64,000 bases of DNA, taken from assembly GCA_002286715.1 (NCBI GenBank), contig NSJX01000008.1, positions 583,630 through 647,629 of the forward strand, given 5' to 3'. The position numbers and the translations under genes are program-made. Below are positions 43,280 through 55,007 of this stretch, in pieces. The notes beneath the pieces were generated by a model that was not told the origin of the DNA, did no database searches, and saw only the letters and a list, made by a program, of their open reading frames with translations. Numbering within the stretch: the first letter of the stretch is position 1; each line of letters begins with the position of its first letter. The DNA comes from Dentipellis sp. KUC8613 (Eukaryota > Basidiomycota > Agaricomycetes > Russulales > Hericiaceae).

Positions 43280-46200
43280 ATGGACAGCGACCTTATCAAG
43301 CTGGTGAACCGCCTCCAGGACACCTTCAGCAATCTCGGTGAGTCCGCGAGTTGCTATGGCACGCCCCCCGCTTCTGCATCCGCCCGCGACTGAACATGCC
43401 CCGCGTTTGCAGGCGGCGAGCTGGACATGCCGCAGCTGGCTGTGGTGAGTGCACCCCTCTGTTCTTTGTTCGCTGCTTGGTTTTGACACCCGGTATTTGC
43501 AGGTTGGAAGCCAGTCGGCCGGCAAATCGAGTGTCCTCGAGAAGTACGCGCGACGCTTCACGTTCCTCCGCGTCGCGTTGCATACTGACCGCCTATTTTC
43601 CAATCTCCCTCGCGCACCAGCATCGTCGGCCGCGACTTCCTCCCGCGCGGCCAGGGCATCGTGACCCGGCGCCCGCTCGTGCTGCAGCTCATCCACACGC
43701 CCGTGCCCGAGACGAACCCGCCGCCGTACACCGAGTACGGCCAGTTCCTGCACATCGACAAGCGCTTCACGGACTTCAACGACATCCGCAAGGAGATCGA
43801 GCAGGAGACGTTCCGCGTCGCGGGCCAGAACAAGGGCATCAGCAAGCTCCCGATCCATCTCAGGATTTATAGCCCGAATGTGCTAGACTTGACGCTTGTG
43901 GATCTGCCCGGCCTGACGAAGGTGCGCTGCGCGTTGGGTGGAGGCGTGTGGGGGTGTTGACGCGTTCGTGTAGATCCCGGTGGGCGACCAGCCGAGCGAC
44001 ATCGAGCGGCAGATACGCGGGCTCGTGGTGGACTATATCTCCAAACCCAACTGGTCGGTGTCTTTTTGGGAATAAATGTGTATACACCACTCACCCGACG
44101 CGTCTTGAATTTGCAGTGTCATCCTGGCAGTCTCCCCCGCGAACGTCGACCTCGCCAACTCCGAATCCCTGAAGCTCGCGCGCAGCGTCGACCCGCAGGG
44201 CCGCAGGACCATCGGGATCCTCACAAAACTCGACCTCATGGACGCCGGCACGAACGCGCTCGACATCCTCACCGGACGAATTTACCCGTTGCGGCTCGGC
44301 TTCATCGGCGTCGTGAACCGCAGCCAGCAGGATATCAACGTCGAGAAGAGCATGACGGACGCGCTCGAGAGCGAGACGCAGTTCTTCCGGGACCACCCCG
44401 CGTACCGGAATATTGCACACAAGAATGGCACGAAGTATCTCGCGAAAACACTTAACCAGGTAAGTCGCCGTGGCGCTGCTTTGTGCTCGGAGCTTCTACT
44501 GACTGCAACGCCCGTGCGTCTGGCGAACAGGTCCTCATGAACCATATTCGGGATAAGCTGCCGGATATGAAGGCGCGGCTGAACACGCTCATGGGCCAGG
44601 CGCAGCAGGAGCTCAATTCGTTTGGGGACGCTGCTATTTACGGAGACTCGAATCAGGTATGTCGCGCCTTTCCTGTTCGTGGGGCGGCTTCGCTGCATTT
44701 CGAAACTGACACCCCCACCAGCAAGGAGCCCTCGTTCTGCGCCTGATGACGCAGTTTGCCCGGGACTTTGTTTCTTCGATTGAGGGCACGAACGTCGACA
44801 TCTCGACGAAGGAGCTCTCGGGTGGTGCGCGGATATACTACATCTTCAACGACATCTTCGGCCATGCGCTCGCGTCCATCGACTCCACTCAGAACCTGGA
44901 CAACCAGGACATCCGAACCGCCATCCGGAACTCGACAGGCCCCCGCCCGAGCCTCTTCGTGCCTGAAATTGCCTTCGATTTGCTAGTAAAACCGCAGATC
45001 AAGCTGCTCGAGGCGCCGAGCCTGCGCTGCGTGGAGCTCGTGTACGAGGAGCTCGTCAAAATATGCCACAATTGCACAAGCGCGGTGCGTGTCTCTGTCT
45101 GTCTGTGCTCGCTCCCCTGCGTCGGCGCGCGGTATTCATAGACTTGGGCACGCTGCAGGAGCTCCAGCGGTTCCCCCGCCTGCACGCACAGCTCGTCGAA
45201 GTCGTCTCAGACCTCCTCCGCGAACGCCTCGGCCCGACGTCGGAGTACGCGGCGAGCCTCATCGAGATACAGGCGGCGTACATCAACACGAACCACCCCG
45301 CGTTCATCTCTGGGACCACCGCCGCCCACGCCGCGGGCGCGGCGCCCGCACCAAAACGCACGATCCCTGCGCGGGTGAGCACCTTCCGTCCATCTTCCAT
45401 TGCGAGAAACACCGCATTCACATTCATCGATTGACCTGCATCCGCTTCTCCTGTGCATCCACGTCCGTCCGACAGCCCGCATCTGCGGAACCCAGCCTCA
45501 CCGTGAACGGCAACGCATCGACGACGGAAGAGGACGACGCGGACTCGACGGAAGACAGTTCCGTCGCGAACGGCGCCGCGGCGCCGCGCTCCGTGTCCGG
45601 CACGCTCGCGGACCGCGCGCGCGCATCGACGTCGTCCGCCGCGCCGCCGCTCAGCAGGGCCGCGCACGCACACGCGCGCGCGCATCGGCACTCGTCCGGC
45701 GGCGCAGGCGGCATGCAGCCGGGCTCGTCGCCGCCGTCGACGCGCGAGACGTTCCTGAACTACTTCTTTGGGCAGAACGGCCCGGGCCCGCTCGGCGGCG
45801 CGAGCCTCGACAGGCAGGGCGCGGAGGCGGGGGAGAGCATGGGCATGGGCGTGGCGGCGTCGGGGCGCGATGTGTCGGGCGCGGACGCGGTGCTGCAGCA
45901 GGGCCTGCTTGCGGGGAAGCGCGACGGGAATAACGCGGCGTTTGACATGAAGAGCCTGGGGAGGCATATCGAGGCGGTGCGTGTGGTTTTTCTGTCTGTG
46001 GATGCGGCGCCCGAGGATGAATGGCTGACCCGGCGTGTGTGTTTCTTTGCCTCTTTGCCTCTGTGCTGCAGACGTCCTCGGACGGGGGCGCGAGCATGAC
46101 GCTGCGGGAGGAGATGGAGACGAACCTGATCCGGTCGCTCATCGCGTCGTACTTCTCCATCGTGCGGCAGAGCATCCAGGACCTGATCCCGAAGGCGATC

Positions 46201-46398
46201 ATGCACCTGCTCGTCAACTTCACGTCGCAGCAGGTGCAGAACCGCCTCGTCGCGGCGCTGTACAAGCCCGAGCTGTTCCAGGACATGCTCAACGAGGACG
46301 AGGCGCTCGTCGCGGAGCGCACGCGCGTCAAGGCGCTCCTCGATGCGTACAAGGACGCGTTCAAGACGCTCTCCGAGGTCACGCTGCGCTCGACATGA
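43280..46398 (+). CDS. VPS1: Dynamin-related GTPase Vps1
   Basis: Large GTPase that drives membrane fission in vacuolar sorting, endocytosis and peroxisome division. About eleven exons give roughly 795 residues. GTPase motifs are in order: G1 [15 protein letters not shown]2 in [14 protein letters not shown]3 [17 protein letters not shown]4 [10 protein letters not shown], then VNRSQQDI. The middle/stalk region follows ([34 protein letters not shown]). The GED near the C-terminus reads [20 protein letters not shown] and [17 protein letters not shown]. Between stalk and GED is a low-complexity Ser/Ala/His/Gly insert (about 45480-45960) containing [19 protein letters not shown], which Vps1 proteins carry; the insert is enlarged and there is no PH or Pro-rich domain, as expected for Vps1. 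The start [14 protein letters not shown] matches the family. Confidence 0.93.
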
Positions 46399-47295
46399 TG
46401 CACGCGGATGCGCACGGGTGGATGGAGCTAGGCGGGGTCCGTTAGGCGTTTGGCGTCGCATAGTTAGAACATAGACGCTTGTGCTTGTGCTTGGGTATCA
46501 TGGCCAGGAGGAGGATGCTGCGACGACTTCGCATACATACGTATACATAATCACCACTTCCGTTCCTACTCCTGTTCCAATCGTCTGGCGGCGCGGGCGC
46601 GTGAGAGTGTGAGCGAGTGGGGTGCGTTTGTGCGCCCGGGGGTTGTGTCTGTCCTTTCGGCAACTGCGTCCACCGGCGGAGGAGCCTGGGCGTGTGATCG
46701 GCTGCGCTGGCCAGGGCTGGGGCTTTGCGTGGCCATGGGCTGATGCAGCGCGTGAGGGGAGTGAAGTTTAAAATTGCTTGGTGGATGAGACGTCGATGTC
46801 TGGCTATGGGACGTCTGTGGATAGCGTTTGGAGTTTAAATTTGTTGGCGCTGGCGGGCGTCTTGGGTCCAGAAGCAGGCGGTGGTACTACTGTCGCGTCA
46901 ATGTTAATGAATACGCGTTACGGTACTCTACATGGGAGATCTCGAAGCATCGTGCATCAGGAATCAGGCCTCGGGATTCAGGAAGCAGGGTGGTCACTGG
47001 CATTCGCTCATTCATTCATTCATGTCGATGCAATGGTAATGGTAATGGTTATGGTGAATGACAATAGTCGATATTCAGTATTCAATAGACAAGTTCTAGC
47101 TATAGCTCAATACACAAAATCTATTACTCCCAACAACAACAACAACAACAGCTCAGCACCACCAGCCGCACGCTAGCACTGAGAACCAATAAGCACCTCC
47201 ATCATCGTCATCTCAAACGTCCACGCGTCCAGGTTAACATTCAAAATCGTCAATTCATCCGAGTTCGTGAAGTCATGTCACAGGACTCGGTACTG
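46399..47295. other. Convergent intergenic region
   Basis: 3' flanks of VPS1 (+) and the BCS1-like gene (-). It includes short ATGGTA repeats near 47030-47055 and an AAC run near 47132-47150. No gene seen. Confidence 0.5.
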
Positions 47296-50200
47296 TTATT
47301 GCCCCGCCTCGGGGCCCGGCGCAGGCGCAGGCGCGGGCGCGGGCTCGCCCTTGACCGCGACCCACTTGTGCGTCGAGCCGCACGGGCAGCCGCGGACGTC
47401 GCACACCGGGCCCGCACCGTCGCCCTCGCCCTCGCCCTCGGACTCCGCGTCCGCCTCGTTCGCGGTGAACTCGGTCTGCTCCGACTCGCCCTCGTCGCCC
47501 GAGGACTCGCTCGCGTCGCCATCGCCATCCCCGTCGGCGCTGCTCACGTCGATTGCAAAGGGCGGGGGCGGCATGGGCGTGGGCATGGGCATGGGCATCG
47601 GCGCGGGCGCGGAGGTCGATGCGGGCGGCGCCTTCTTGCTGCGCTTCTTCGCCTCGCGCTTCTCGAGCTGCTGCGGGTGCGTGTGCGCGCGTCAGCAGGA
47701 GGGGACGGCACGTGGGGGGGCGGGACGTACCTCCTTCGCGTCCTTCTCGGCTTTCTGTCGTGCGCGGAGGTGTCAGGCGTCAGACCGGGAACGGGGATGG
47801 GGCGAGAGGAGAGAGACGGGACGCACTGCTTTCGCTTCGGCCTCCTCCTTCTGTGGTGCGATGTCAGATCGTCAGATGCGGCCCGATACGAGAGATGAAT
47901 GAATGGCGGGATGAATGAACGCCGGCGACGCACCTCCTTGCGCGCTGCCTCCTCGGCCTGCGTGGGTCGGCCGGTCCAGACTGTGAGCTCACTGCGCGCA
48001 CGCGGCAACCGGGGACGATGATCTCACCTCCTTCTTCTCCTTCGCTTCGCGCTGTGGCGCCCACGCGACGCGAGATGAGATGAGCCTTGGTTATATTGCA
48101 TGAAGGGAAGGGAAGGGAAGCACGCACCTCTTCTTTTTCCTTCTTGAGCCGCGCACGCGTCTCGCGCTCCTGCACGATCCTGCACGACACGCATGGTGAG
48201 AGGTGGGCCGGGGAGCAGGGTGGGGGTGGGGGCTTCCGCCCGGGGCGTACCATTCTGCGACCTCGTCGACGCACTCGCGCGGGCGGGTCTTGTTCTTGAG
48301 CAGGTAGCCCTGCAGGCTCGCGACCTGGCAAACAGCACGCACATTCAGCGATCGGACGCACACACGCACCACACCTCACCACACCACATCATGCAGCGCG
48401 CAACACAGAATGAATGAATGAATGAATGAATGAATGCACGTACGCTCATCTCGTCCTCCGGGATCGCGTCCGCGAAGCGCTTCGCGAGGTACGCGAGCTC
48501 CTCCGCGTCGAGCAGCGGCACGGCCGACACCGCGGACTTGCGCTTCGGGATGGGCATGTTCGTCTGCGACGAGTCGCGCGAGGGCCCCGCCGCCGCCGCG
48601 GGCGCCGCGGCGCTCGACGGCTTGGACGGGAAGAAGCACTTGAAGATCCCCTCCGCCTGCCACTTGGTCGCGTTCGTGAAGTTCACCCAGACGTCCATGC
48701 GCCCGGGCCGGCTCAGCGCGGGGTCGAGGCGCTCGATGTGGTTCGTCGTGGCGAAGAGGAGCCTGTGCGGGCGCGGCGCGGCGTTAGAGGGCGGTGAGAG
48801 GACGGGCAAGGGAGGGTGCGCACCGGCCCTCTGCGGCGGCGACGCCATCGAGGCTGTTCAGCAGCCCGCTCAGGCTCAGCGTCGAGCCGTCGTTCGTCTC
48901 GGTTGCGCTCTTGGTGCTCGCGGTCGGCGCGCCGGTCGAGGCGGAGTCGCGGCTGACGGAGCGCGTGAAGGCGGCGTCGAGGTCTTCCAGGAGCAGGATG
49001 CATCTGCCGAGGGAGGAAGAGCCGAGTTAGGGCCGGCGTATGCACGATCGCGAGCCGTGCCGGGACGTGTGCTCACCGGGACGGGACGTTCCCCATCAGC
49101 GTGGTTAGCGTGTTGTCGCTCATTCTATTCCATAATTAGTCGAGGCAGGCGAACACGAGGGCACGACACGGACCCTTTTGAGGACAGGCTGACGACATAG
49201 ATGTCCAAGTTGAGCTCGCCCGCGAGCGAGTGAATGAGCGAGGTCTTGCCGCTGCGCGTAGGACTGACGTTAGCAAGAGGTGCGGTGGAGCGCATTTGTG
49301 TACGGACCTGCCGGGAACACCATGGAGCAGGTAGCCCCGGCGGAAGGGGATGCCTGTGCGCCGGTCAGTCGAGTCGCGCGATGACGTGAGTGGCAAGCGA
49401 AGACGGACCTCTCTCGGCATACCTGTTGAAGAAGATTAGTGAGTTTACATGATGGAGGGTGGATTTGGACAGACCAGTCCTCGGAACGCAGGAAGTCCTT
49501 GCAGTCGGCTAGGAGCATCTCCTTTACGGAGGGTTCCAAGACGATGGAACTCATGGGGCGCTTTTGGCGGGCGCCATTCCATCTCCAGCAGCCGTAAGTG
49601 CTGTGCGGGGAAGCATGAGAGCAAAGTCCCCGAGAGGGGGCGGAAACTTACGTGTCGGCCATGAAGATGTGCACGCGGTGTTCAGCGTCCTTCTCATACT
49701 CACGCTTTGCCTCGAGCACGAGTTTCTTGAGGATATCATTGTTCCGGGCGACGACACTTGTTACCACGTCAATGATATGAATACGTAAGGCGGAATGATG
49801 AGGACCGACCTTATTTTCAAGGCCGAATAATGGCCGTAGTCCTGGAACCGCTTTGTGCGCGTAATCTGGCCCAAAACGGAAGGTCAGCGCCACATCCCAG
49901 AAAGGCAAGCGGCGCGTCATGGGCTCACCCGCAGCCAGTGCCCTCGGTAATAAATCGTGTGTTCTGTGTCTGTGAAAGTGAAACGGCTCAGGACAACAGC
50001 ACGATTTGATACCCGACACACACACACCAAGACTCGGCATGAACGCCACCTTCCGCTTCCGCCGCCCCTGCACCACGTCCTCCTCCGACTCCTCCAGCTC
50101 GTCCTCGTCCTCCACGTCCCCCGTCGTCGTCTGCGTCAGCCCGTTCCGCCCCACCGCCCGCGTCGTGATCTCGAACTCCCGGCTGCGGCCCCATGCTGGT

Positions 50201-50666
50201 TGCTGCTCATCCCCGCGCTCAGCGGCTCACGTCGCGCTGATACACCGTCTGCAATCACGAACCTTAGATAGCCAGTGCATGAGCCTGTGAACGCGGCGTC
50301 AGTACGCGCGCGACAGGCCGAATGGCGGGAGAACGCATTACCAGTCGTACGGGTAGTCTTCTTGGCTGAAGTGTGCGGTGAGGTAGAACGCTGGGGTGGG
50401 GGCGCAAGGTGCACTGTCAGGACCCGATCACGGCGCGAGAACGAAGAGCAGGAGCGCTGACAGTCGATGAAGCCGTTCCATGCCGTCACAGAGGCGCGCC
50501 GTGCGGTCTCGACGGTGCCGCCGATGACAACGAGTTTCTGCGGTGTGGACGTGTGGTCAGCGCGTGTGTGCGGGGGCGTGCGGGGGACGGCGGGGCGCAC
50601 CAGGGTATCTTGGATGGAGTGGGTATTGACGCCAAAGGGCGATAGGAGGCTCTTGATGGTGTCCAT
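47296..50666 (-). CDS. BCS1-like AAA ATPase with microexon-coded charged tail
   Basis: Related to mitochondrial BCS1, an AAA translocase for the Rieske protein; this appears to be one of the expanded basidiomycete BCS1-like proteins. About 22 exons. The BCS1 N-terminal domain includes [50 protein letters not shown] and [23 protein letters not shown] motifs: Walker A GVPGSGKTS, Walker [13 protein letters not shown], then [21 protein letters not shown] clear transmembrane helix before the BCS1 domain is missing, so location is uncertain. After [20 protein letters not shown] come four exons of exactly 24 bases (48028-48051, 47934-47957, 47827-47850, 47731-47754), each adding eight charged residues. 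The last exon (47296-47670) is Pro/Met-rich, then acidic, then has [14 protein letters not shown]. Other tiny exons: 49409-49422 (14 bases) and 50263-50284 (22 bases). Confidence 0.85.
48413..48436. repeat. GAAT tetranucleotide repeat inside an intron
   Basis: Six consecutive GAAT units lie in the intron of the BCS1-like gene between the exon ending DEMS (48444) and the exon starting VASLQGYL (48324). Confidence 0.85.
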
Positions 50667-50726
50667 CGAGCAGAGGAGGGAAATGCGGGGAGAAGGGAGG
50701 CACGGGACGGGAGCGGAGGAGGTAGA

Positions 50727-50735
50727 ATTTATATA
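50727..50735 (-). promoter_or_regulatory. TATA box of the BCS1-like gene
   Basis: The minus strand reads TATATAAAT about 60-70 bases upstream of the start at 50666, a usual fungal spacing. Confidence 0.6.
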
Positions 50736-53700
50736 ACGAGTGCGCTGCCTCATGTCAGCTAAGCCAACGTTTGACCGCGCGCCCAAGCAGTAGGCTTTTC
50801 AGATCCGGCGGTGCTGGAAAGAAGATGCCCTAAGCGGGCGATCGTCCGTAACTCAACGAATATGACGCTCCGCCATTGTGATAAGACAGGCGGTTGCGAC
50901 GTGCTCTCCCTCTCCTTTCATCTGCCAGTCCTATCAGATGGTCGATGGTATGGCCACGGCGAGGCGGTAACGACGGACGCGCGAGCAGGCTAGGGGAATG
51001 CTCCAGGGGGGCTTCATTGACAAGTGGCAGAGACAAAGGGTCGTCCAACTGAACGCGTGTCTGATCCATAACATTCGCTTATCCAATTAGGCAATTCCCC
51101 CCATAACCCCTTGCGAGCTTTCCACCGGCCCGATAAGCCCTTTACCCTCCCTCTGCGCTCTCTCCTGCTGCACAAGACAAGCCCGAGCAGCGCCCGCTCG
51201 CTGCCCCGCCGGCACACAGCCGGCCCTGGCTGCGCGGGGCATCGCGTTGTGTCGCGTCGTATGCGGTGCGCGGCGGGCGGGGGCGTGCGACGCAGGCCGG
51301 CGCGTGCAGGATCAGGCCTTATTTGGGACAAATAAATGCCGAAACTCCTCTTAAAAGCGGAGGCGGTCGCAGGGCGATTCGCGAGGGAGCAGCACGAGGA
51401 ACGAGCCGCATTACAAAATGGATCGAGGCCCGCCAATACGAATGGAAATCAAAAGACAGCCATGGGCAGCGCAGGCGCTCGGCCGGTGCCCTGGGACGGC
51501 GGTGGCGGCACCGGCAGCGCGGACAGATCTTGCGCAGCCCGAAAGAGCGGGCGGTCGGGCGGGGCGTGCGACGCGTGCGGCCGACGACGTCGCTAGCCCG
51601 ACTCCGACGCGCGCGCCCCGTCCTGGGCCCCCGCCTCGCACTCTCTCCTCCATCCCACACGTAACAACCCCCGTGGCGCGCTGCCAGTCCAAGCCGCGGC
51701 GTCGGCCCGTCCGCCCGCGAGCATCGAACCACTGCTGCACGCGCGCCCTCGCCAACGTGGTCGCAGAGTGTTATAGAAAGTCCGCTTCCGACGTTATTAC
51801 TGACATCCGCGACAAGGCTGATCACGTATGCGTGACAGCACCCGCCGTCCGTCCGAATCCACCCTAACGCGGTCCCTCCATCACTACTTGCCTCTCTCTA
51901 CTTACACCCGCCCCTGCGCGGACGCCGCCCACGCGGTCGCCCCTCGCTGCTCGCCCACGCTGCAGTCAGATGCGAGCCCGGTGGCGCGCCCGGGATCGAG
52001 TGCCAGGCCCGAGCCGAGGACGTGCGGGCCCTCGAGGCGCAGCGCCACCGCCCTCCGCCATCGCGCAGACCGCGACGCGACCCTAATATTGCTCGCCTTT
52101 TGCAGCCAGAACGGCCAGGGCCTGCATGCTCCGCGCATTGCTTCCGCACCCCAGACCGTGATCGCAGCTCCTCGAGGCGCGTGTGCAGCGACAACGACGA
52201 CGCCCTAGGAGAGCACAGCCAATCGATGGGCCTAGCTACGGTATAGCGTGCGCCTCTGCCGGATGCGATTTCGGGGTGCCGTCTGAATCCATCGCCAGCG
52301 TGCTGCAGGACGGGATAGGATGGGATAGGATGGAATGGAATGGATGCACCACCATACGAGTCTACACTCCGCTGCTGCGTTCCTGTGTCCTTGTGTCCTT
52401 CGCGCATGGCAGATGCCGGCGATAGATCACAGGCCGGGGACGCCATATGCATCGAGCTCGTCCACTTCAGCAAGTACACACACGCTGACAATCGAGCGAC
52501 GCCACATTACAGCCTAAGATCGTGCTGCTGTTGGCCAGATCCGAGGCCTAGACAAAGCAAAGCGCAGGAAGCAGGCATAGTGACACGCCAGACCAAAAGG
52601 CTCGATCGAACGCGTATCTGCGTGCATGATGCGGGCGCAGATCGCCCGCGCTGCAGCTGCCAGTAATGTTGCCATGATGATGTTGGCGCCGACGCCTGCG
52701 TCCTAGGAATAGGAAGAGGAATAGGAATAGGAACAACTGCCGATTGCAATCAGATGACCATGGGGGCGCAGGTGCCTGCAGCGCTATAGATGCCGCGCAC
52801 GTACCTTATCGAGGACGGCATCTACATATGCGGAATTTGAAGCGTGCAGCTCGAGGCGCGAGGCGCAGCGGGCGCGTGGGGGCTGGGGGCGTGTCCGGAT
52901 GTGGTAAGGACGACGACCCCCGCGCGGTGCGATGTGTTGATACATATGCCCTTGCGTCCCGGCGGTCATGGTTCTCTAGGAGACACAAGTGCGCGTGATG
53001 GGTGATTGGTGAGTAGTGATTGGGCGTGGAGGCACCCGAGTAGTCATAGTCACTCATCACTGGCCATGGTCACTCAGGGCAGCTGGGAGGAGACGGGAGA
53101 GCCCGGCCCCGAGATCATTGACACCCCCTGGCAATGGGCTTATTCCTGGGACACATATGCGTACACGGTCAGCGTAGCATGGCAATCACATATCAGAATC
53201 TGCCAGAACATGCGGTCATGAGTCGCCTCAGCACCTACTCAACGCGCAGCGCCACAAATCGTTCATCTCGGCGACACAACGGGTACTGTCGTTCGTTCGT
53301 TCATTCATGGCTTCGCGATGCGCGGTATGAAGACGCTATCTGTTACGTATGCTTAAGCGTTTGAGATGAGATGAAGATGAAGATGACAATGAAGATGACA
53401 ATGAAGATGACAATGAAGATGAGGAAGATGCAGATGCAGATGAAGAGCACATGTGCTTGCCTGGGCCACTAGTCAGTCAGTCACCAGCGCTACCACCACC
53501 AGTCACCAATCACGTCCTGCGCATCTGCAGCTGCGTTTCGGATTTCGGGTCCCACGACGCATGTTCCCGAAAAGGATTATGCATGACAGCGATTGCAAAG
53601 GCCCGCGAAAGCACTTCGATCTTGAGAAAGGAGCTCCGGCAGTCGTACTCGTACTCGTAGTCGTAATCGGATTTGAAGGCCCGCTGCTGCTGCTGCGACC

Positions 53701-54101
53701 TGACCTGAACCTGACCTGACCTGAGCACCCTACTTACATGCAGCACGCCCCGGGCGCTCAGATGTCCGGAGAGGGCACCCCACCGCCGACGATGCACAGC
53801 GGAGCTTGGAACTTGTCCTCTTGTCGGGATTGTCGTTGCCGTTGTCATTGTCGTTGTCATTGTCATTGTGGACCATTCATTGGCAATGTGAGTCGAGGCG
53901 AGGCGGCAAAGACGTAACGTAGCGCCTTAGGGTATGGATATGGAATAATCGAATAATAAGATCCCCGGGAGCTATGCTACAAAATTTCCTGGAAAGCAAA
54001 TCCATTCAACGCGAGATGAGACGAGGAGCACACGCGCACACCATCAATATCCCGAGGCCGCGTTCACATAACCAACCTAACCCCGAGCCCCCAGACCGAG
54101 T
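50736..54101. other. Long intergenic region with microsatellites
   Basis: About 3.4 kb with no supported gene. It includes GC-rich stretches (51100-51800), GGATA/GGAATG repeats (52311-52345), GAT-rich arrays (53363-53446) and a TTGTCG/TTGTCA run (53819-53867). The open frames here lack family features. Confidence 0.5.
53363..53446 (+). repeat. GAAGATGACAAT array and related GAT repeats
   Basis: Three or so near-perfect 12-base units of GAAGATGACAAT, flanked by GATGAG/GATGCA variants. It sits outside supported genes. Confidence 0.85.
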
Positions 54102-55007
54102 CTAGTCCCGCCGCATGCCGCCCAACTCCATCTCCTCCTGCTCCTCCTCGATGCCCGCGGTCGCGACGACGAGGCCCTCGTTCATCTCGCGCTTGACGCA
54201 GAGCTGCTCCGCGACGACGATCATGAGCGCGCCGCCCGCGAGGACGACCGCCCAGAAGAAGAGCGACGTCGGGAGCGCGGCGGAGTAGTACGTCGTCAGC
54301 ACGAGGTGGTTGAACAGCAGCGTGAGCACGAAGTCGAGGATCAGCCGCGGGCGGCGGATCACCGCGTACAGGTAGTATATGCTGCACACACATAGCGATC
54401 GTAAGCACAGCGCAACGACTAACCCCGGATGCAGGGAGCGTGAAGCGAATGGAGGGGAGAGGGAGGGAGTAAGGGAGAAACGCACTCGGCACCAGACGCG
54501 AGCAGCCAGCACACGGCGAGCACCCACCCGCGCAGGGGATCCGCGCGCCCCGCGCGCGCCGCGCCGACGTGCCACGCGGGCTCGGCGACCATCTTCCCGC
54601 CCGTCCACGCGCCCGCGAACGAGTGCCAGCGCTCCTCGCCGTGCAGCCGCCGGAACGTCGGCCGGCCCGCCATCTCGCGCCAGTCCATCAGCATGCCTGC
54701 CGGTGCCCGGGTCGCGTATTAGCATTCGGTGAGAGGTGAGAAGGAGGGGGGAGGGGAGAGGGGGGAGAGGGGCGCACCGACGTTCGCGACGCCGCCTTCG
54801 TATTCGAGCGCCACGGGGTCCGCGAGGAGCGCGAGCGAGGGCGGGATGAGGACTGCGAGGGTGAGGTAGTGCAGGCATTGCATCGCGACAATCTGCAAAC
54901 GAGAGGAATCGTGGTCGCGTCATGCGCTGGTGTCGTTAATGGGGTCTGCTTGCCTGCGAGATGAGCAGGATCGGGTCCCAGCTGGAGGATGCCCGCGACG
55001 GGGCCAT
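54102..55007 (-). CDS. SYS1: SYS1 Golgi integral membrane protein
   Basis: Sys1 recruits the Arl3/ARFRP1 GTPase to the trans-Golgi (family knowledge). Four exons: 54954-55007, 54778-54892, 54486-54696 and 54102-54381, 219 residues. MAPSRASSSWDPILLISQIV is the family's N-terminal signature (WDP-L-ILSQIV). Four membrane segments are visible: QCLHYLTLAVLIPPSLALLA, GWVLAVCWLLASGAEIYYLY, LILDFVLTLLFNHLVLTTYY and SLFFWAVVLAGGALMIVVAE. The region after the second ends AVIRRPRLILDF, and QLCVKREMNE parallels the conserved end (EYLCMRTEL). The tail is acidic. Compared with animal Sys1 of about 156 residues, the loop between segments one and two is longer (REMAGRPTFRRLHGEERWHS region). The first intron (54893-54953) appears to start with GC. 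Confidence 0.9.

Noticed and set aside
50811..52500. Overlapping GC-rich open frames on both strands
   Set aside because: Long frames in all phases are expected by chance at this GC content; none shows domain-like order.
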